A stretch of DNA of 8,497 nucleotides from Planctomycetota bacterium. GTDB taxonomy: Bacteria > Planctomycetota > Phycisphaerae > Sedimentisphaerales > Anaerobacaceae. The notes beneath the pieces were generated by a model. That model was given only the letters and a program-made list of their open reading frames with translations. It made no database searches and was not told where the DNA came from. The translations under genes and the position numbers were made by a program. Each line of letters starts with the position of its first letter. Position 1 is the first letter of the stretch. Location: the NCBI GenBank assembly GCA_022567055.1, contig JADFHU010000203.1, forward strand, positions 1 to 8,497. The letters run 5' to 3'. Below are positions 6,105-8,497 of the stretch, in pieces.

Positions 6105-7715
6105 TCACTCCGGCCTGGGGAACTCCCTCATGGGGCTGTAGCGAATGTAGGAATCAAATACTTCACGATCCGGTCCGACAACACGGGGATCTTTCGATGC
6201 CCTCAGTTCCGCCATCAGTGCTTCCCGCATTTCCCGCTCACCGCGCTCGAACGTCCTCTTTCCAGCCAGGTTGTGCAGGCAATCGGCGTCCTTGCGGATG
6301 TCGAAGAACTCGACCCGAGGTCGCTTGGCATGAGCCAGATCGAAGAAGTACCGGATAGCTGGATCCCGGTAGTTTTCAATAATGAAGGACTTGGTCGGGC
6401 ACGCATCGATGTCGGTAAATGCCCGGTCCGAGTGATGCACGCCTTTTTCGTCGATGCCATACATCGGATATGTCTCATCCTTGGTCCCCGGCACCAAGCG
6501 CTGCGGGGCCCCGGCCGGCCAGCGCTCGGGTTTCAGATTCAAGATGTAGAGGAAGTCCCTGCTCCGCATGATGCGCTGTGGGTAACCCCAGTTCAGATAC
6601 CTGGAGGAAGAGTGCCGTTCGCGGCCGGCAAAGACGTACTCTCTTGACGCATCGACGACACCCGCTTTCTTGGAGGTCAATAGGGACAGGATACTCTGCC
6701 CCGACATGGGCAGCATGCCCTCATGGCCAGTCTGGGTGATTTCAAGAATCGTCGGGGCCAGATCGGCAAAACCAATGGGATCGTCGATGATCCGTGCCCC
6801 CGGGAACCTCCTCGGATAGCGAATGGCGAAGGGAACGTGGACGCCATAGTCATAGCCATTCGCCTTGGCACGGGGAAATGGCATGCCATTGTCGGCAGTC
6901 ACGATGACAATCGTGTTGTTCAGTTCGCCGGTTCTTTCCAGATAGCTGAGCATCCGCTTCAGGTGCAAGTCGAACCATTCAATCTCAACGGCATAGTCGA
7001 GCAGGTCTCCGCGGATCTCATCGTTGTCTGGCAAAAAGCCCGGGACGTCGACATCTTCCAGCTTCTTCCCTCTTCGTCTCCAGGAGCCTTTTTCATAACT
7101 CCGATGAGGTTCCTTGGCGCCGTACCAGAAGAAGAAAGGCTTTCCCGCTCTTTGATTCTCCATGAAGTATTTGAAATTCTCGAAATAGTTGGTCTTATTG
7201 ATGCCCTTGGCGAAGCGCTCATCATCGGCAGCCCCTGTTTCATATTGGATGTGGCTGTGTTCTATCCCGCCGGCATCCGTTTTCCGCCAGAGTGCGTCCT
7301 TGGCATCGCGGGCATATCGAAAGGGAGATACGCCCTTTCCGGTGCGTCCGGTGACATAGCCGTTGCCATCGAGCAGGTCGATAAAGGGCACATGTTTTTT
7401 CAGCCAGGACGATGCATGTTGCCCGGACTGTTCGTTCTGCCAGTGGTAGCGACCGGTGACGATGGCACTTCGTGAGGGGGCACACCCGGGAGAGCCCGCA
7501 TAGCAGTTGCTGAAGTAGATGCCTTCGGAAGCCACTCGATCGAAGGCGGGTGTCTTGACGAATTTGCACCCGACAAAACTGGTATGCGCAAAGGATTGAT
7601 CGTCGCTGATGGCGAAGAGGATATTGGGACGCTTGTCTTCCTGCGCCTGTCCGAGACCACCAGTGCTGGTCACAGTACAGATTAGGAGTACGAATCTACA
7701 CAGGTTCTGTTTCAT
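6105..7715 (-). CDS. Secreted sulfatase, sulfamidase-like (S1_8-type)
   Basis: This 536-residue exported enzyme removes sulfate from O- or N-sulfated substrates. From the ATG at 7715 the first 25 residues form a signal peptide ending near GLGQAQ. The in-frame TTG at 7745 would add ten residues before it and is less likely. Core motifs are metal-binding D38 and D39 (ISDDQS), signature 1 CAPSRSAIVTGRY with formylglycine precursor C78 and R82, TGKG with K127, PHR with H204, TADNG with D275 and N276, and K284 in KANGYDYGVHVPFAIRYP. The last motif and the DDQSF start are typical of the S1_8 subfamily, which includes human heparan N-sulfatase; that subfamily call is from motif memory. The usual histidine two residues after K127 is absent. 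The gene is first of a likely three-gene transcript with another sulfatase and dtd. Substrate unknown. Confidence 0.93.
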   Translation of the reverse strand: MKQNLCRFVLLICTVTSTGGLGQAQEDKRPNILFAISDDQSFAHTSFVGCKFVKTPAFDRVASEGIYFSNCYAGSPGCAPSRSAIVTGRYHWQNEQSGQHASSWLKKHVPFIDLLDGNGYVTGRTGKGVSPFRYARDAKDALWRKTDAGGIEHSHIQYETGAADDERFAKGINKTNYFENFKYFMENQRAGKPFFFWYGAKEPHRSYEKGSWRRRGKKLEDVDVPGFLPDNDEIRGDLLDYAVEIEWFDLHLKRMLSYLERTGELNNTIVIVTADNGMPFPRAKANGYDYGVHVPFAIRYPRRFPGARIIDDPIGFADLAPTILEITQTGHEGMLPMSGQSILSLLTSKKAGVVDASREYVFAGRERHSSSRYLNWGYPQRIMRSRDFLYILNLKPERWPAGAPQRLVPGTKDETYPMYGIDEKGVHHSDRAFTDIDACPTKSFIIENYRDPAIRYFFDLAHAKRPRVEFFDIRKDADCLHNLAGKRTFERGEREMREALMAELRASKDPRVVGPDREVFDSYIRYSPMREFPRPE

Positions 7716-8000
7716 TGACTTCACTGGCAACGAAGGATTCCTCAATTCGGTCTTGGGTGCGCCCGTTCATTGAAAACCACTTACCGACATCTGGGTTTCG
7801 ACTATACTGGGAAAGAACAATGAAATCCACCTTATTCACTGCCCCCCATCAACGGGCGTACTCAATGTGGGTCAAGGATCGGCAGGATCCGATTACCCTG
7901 TTAAAACCGAGCAGCCGTTCTTCTCGCCCACGCTTGATACTTGCCAGGGAATCAATGAATGCGATCGCGCAGTACGGATTGTCAAAGCGTTGGTCATCAT
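7716..8000 (-). other. Upstream region of the sulfatase transcript
   Basis: This gap should contain the promoter for the sulfatase genes. On the - strand TATAGT (7806-7801) is a good -10 match about 85 bases before the ATG but has no good -35. TTGACA (7985-7980) is a perfect -35 sequence but has no -10 at the right distance. Neither is convincing. On the + strand the same spot reads TATACT (7803-7808), just ahead of the small frame at 7820. Confidence 0.25.
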
Positions 8001-8002
8001 AA
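7820..8002 (+). pseudogene. Possible remnant of a DUF2252-family gene, N-terminal fragment
   Basis: A 60-codon frame starts at ATG 7820 with GAAAG just ahead, divergent from the sulfatase. Its middle, WVKDRQDPITLLKPSS then RPRLILAR, fits by spacing the start of DUF2252 proteins as I recall it: a Trp, then DR-DP-LL, and nine, eleven and fifteen residues after LL a Pro, a Leu and an Arg. DUF2252 proteins are normally about 400 residues, so this would be only a truncated stub, and after the Arg the resemblance fades. It may equally be a chance open frame. No intact gene continues on the + strand, and the terminator of the next gene follows at once. Confidence 0.22.
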
Positions 8003-8036
8003 ATAAAAAAGGGTCTGTGCCGTTAGGCACAGACCC
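8001..8036 (-). terminator. Strong intrinsic terminator of the right-edge gene
   Basis: GGGTCTGTGCC (8011-8021) and GGCACAGACCC (8026-8036) form a perfect 11-bp GC-rich stem around the tetraloop GTTA. On the - strand it is followed by TTTTTTATTT (8010-8001). It begins 26 bases after the TAA of the gene at 8063 and isolates that gene from the sulfatase transcript. Confidence 0.9.
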
Positions 8037-8062
8037 CTGGTCATTGTCGTTCGGAGACCGCA

Positions 8063-8497
8063 TTACTGAATGACGGCAATGGCGTCGAGCAAGGTGCCGT
8101 CTTCACGCCGTGCAATCTCGAGGGTGTGGGTTCCCGCCGAGAGGGTGAATTCCACCACACTGTTGTCATCATCCTCGCTAAAGACCTCGTTCCAGTGCCA
8201 GGCGTCACTGTCTGGGATGCCGTTCATGCGCACCCAACCGCTGGCATGATTCGTGGTATTGGTCGCCATGCCCGGGATCCGGAGCCAGAAGGAGTTGCTT
8301 CCACCGGTGATGATCACACGGATGGCAAGCCGGTACACGCCGTCCGCGGGTACGTCGAAGCTATACGTCGCAACGCCGTCGGCGGGAGGATTGTCGTTCT
8401 CGTCGCCAATGCCGTCCACTGTGCCGATATGCTGACCTGCGGAGGCAGTGGGACTATCCGAGAACACCTGCATCGGTGCGGTGATCGCACCGGACTC
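8063..8497 (-). CDS. C-terminal carbohydrate-binding-like domain of a larger extracellular protein (partial)
   Basis: The frame runs off the right edge, so only the last 144 residues are seen; the ATG at 8473 is internal. The text starts ESGAITAPMQVFSDSPTASA and continues as one beta-sandwich domain of the CBM6/CBM35 or malectin-like kind: an opening resembling the usual EAE-SG-P-M strand, FDVPADGVYRLAIRV, a solvent-exposed aromatic run HWNEVF, and the closing LSAGTHTLEIARREDGTLLDAIAVIQ, which is characteristic of these folds. Such domains hold secreted glycoside hydrolases, lyases or surface proteins on polysaccharides. The protein is acidic and Asn/Asp-rich, as for an extracellular domain. 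It is ended by its own strong terminator and so is a separate unit from the sulfatases, though a role in the same glycan use is plausible. The catalytic or main part lies outside the window. Confidence 0.8.
   Translation of the reverse strand, partial: ESGAITAPMQVFSDSPTASAGQHIGTVDGIGDENDNPPADGVATYSFDVPADGVYRLAIRVIITGGSNSFWLRIPGMATNTTNHASGWVRMNGIPDSDAWHWNEVFSEDDDNSVVEFTLSAGTHTLEIARREDGTLLDAIAVIQ

Noticed and set aside
6723..7475. 250-codon open frame on the + strand
   Set aside because: It lies wholly inside the sulfatase gene on the other strand, whose catalytic motifs are complete; the antisense translation has no recognisable domain and is explained by codon bias.
7963..7985. Perfect TTGACA on the - strand as sulfatase promoter
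   Set aside because: No TATAAT-like hexamer lies 16-18 bases downstream, and it is more than 250 bases from the start codon.
1..8497. CRISPR array, tRNA or rRNA genes, transposase or integrase
   Set aside because: No spaced direct repeats, cloverleaf, rRNA-like text or recombinase motifs were seen on either strand.

Overview
The window looks like a chromosomal piece of a PVC-superphylum bacterium, most likely a member of Verrucomicrobiota (a Pedosphaera/Limisphaerales-like lineage) or a close planctomycete-type relative. This is inferred from gene style: a large membrane Ser/Thr kinase with an N-terminal zinc ribbon, an ECF sigma factor of the long kinase-associated type, a secreted lipoprotein sulfatase beside a second sulfatase of another subfamily, and an extracellular protein ending in a carbohydrate-binding-like domain. 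Base composition is moderately GC-rich, with spacers that carry hairpins and possible gene remnants.

Layout, left to right. Positions 1-138 are a non-coding leader that may be a dispersed repeat. A small cysteine-rich, probably zinc-binding protein of unknown function lies on the + strand (139-720). It converges on everything else, which is on the - strand. The convergent gap (721-868) holds a long imperfect hairpin and a heptamer tandem repeat. Next, reading leftward, come the Ser/Thr kinase (869-2776) and, 396 bases upstream of it, the ECF sigma factor (3173-3919). Then come dtd (4141-4590) and two sulfatases (4638-6008 and 6105-7715), transcribed in the order 6105-7715, 4638-6008, dtd. The spacer 7716-8062 holds a possible + strand remnant resembling the N-terminus of DUF2252 proteins and a very clear terminator. 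The right edge cuts a secreted protein of which only the C-terminal carbohydrate-binding-like domain is visible (8063-8497).

How the parts may work together. The sulfatases (one S1 type with a CTPTR active site, one resembling the sulfamidase-like S1_8 subfamily with CAPSR) should remove sulfate from sulfated glycans outside the cytoplasm. They need a formylglycine-generating enzyme encoded elsewhere. dtd is a housekeeping proofreading gene that seems to share their transcript. The sigma factor lacks acidic residues normally found in region 2.2 and carries a threonine there, and it sits beside a Ser/Thr kinase. That arrangement matches what is known for sigma factors switched on by phosphorylation (the ECF43/EcfP type). 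The kinase also appears to carry a beta-rich domain outside the membrane, so a surface-sensing kinase to sigma-factor circuit is the most interesting hypothesis here. Its link to the neighbouring sulfatases is only positional.
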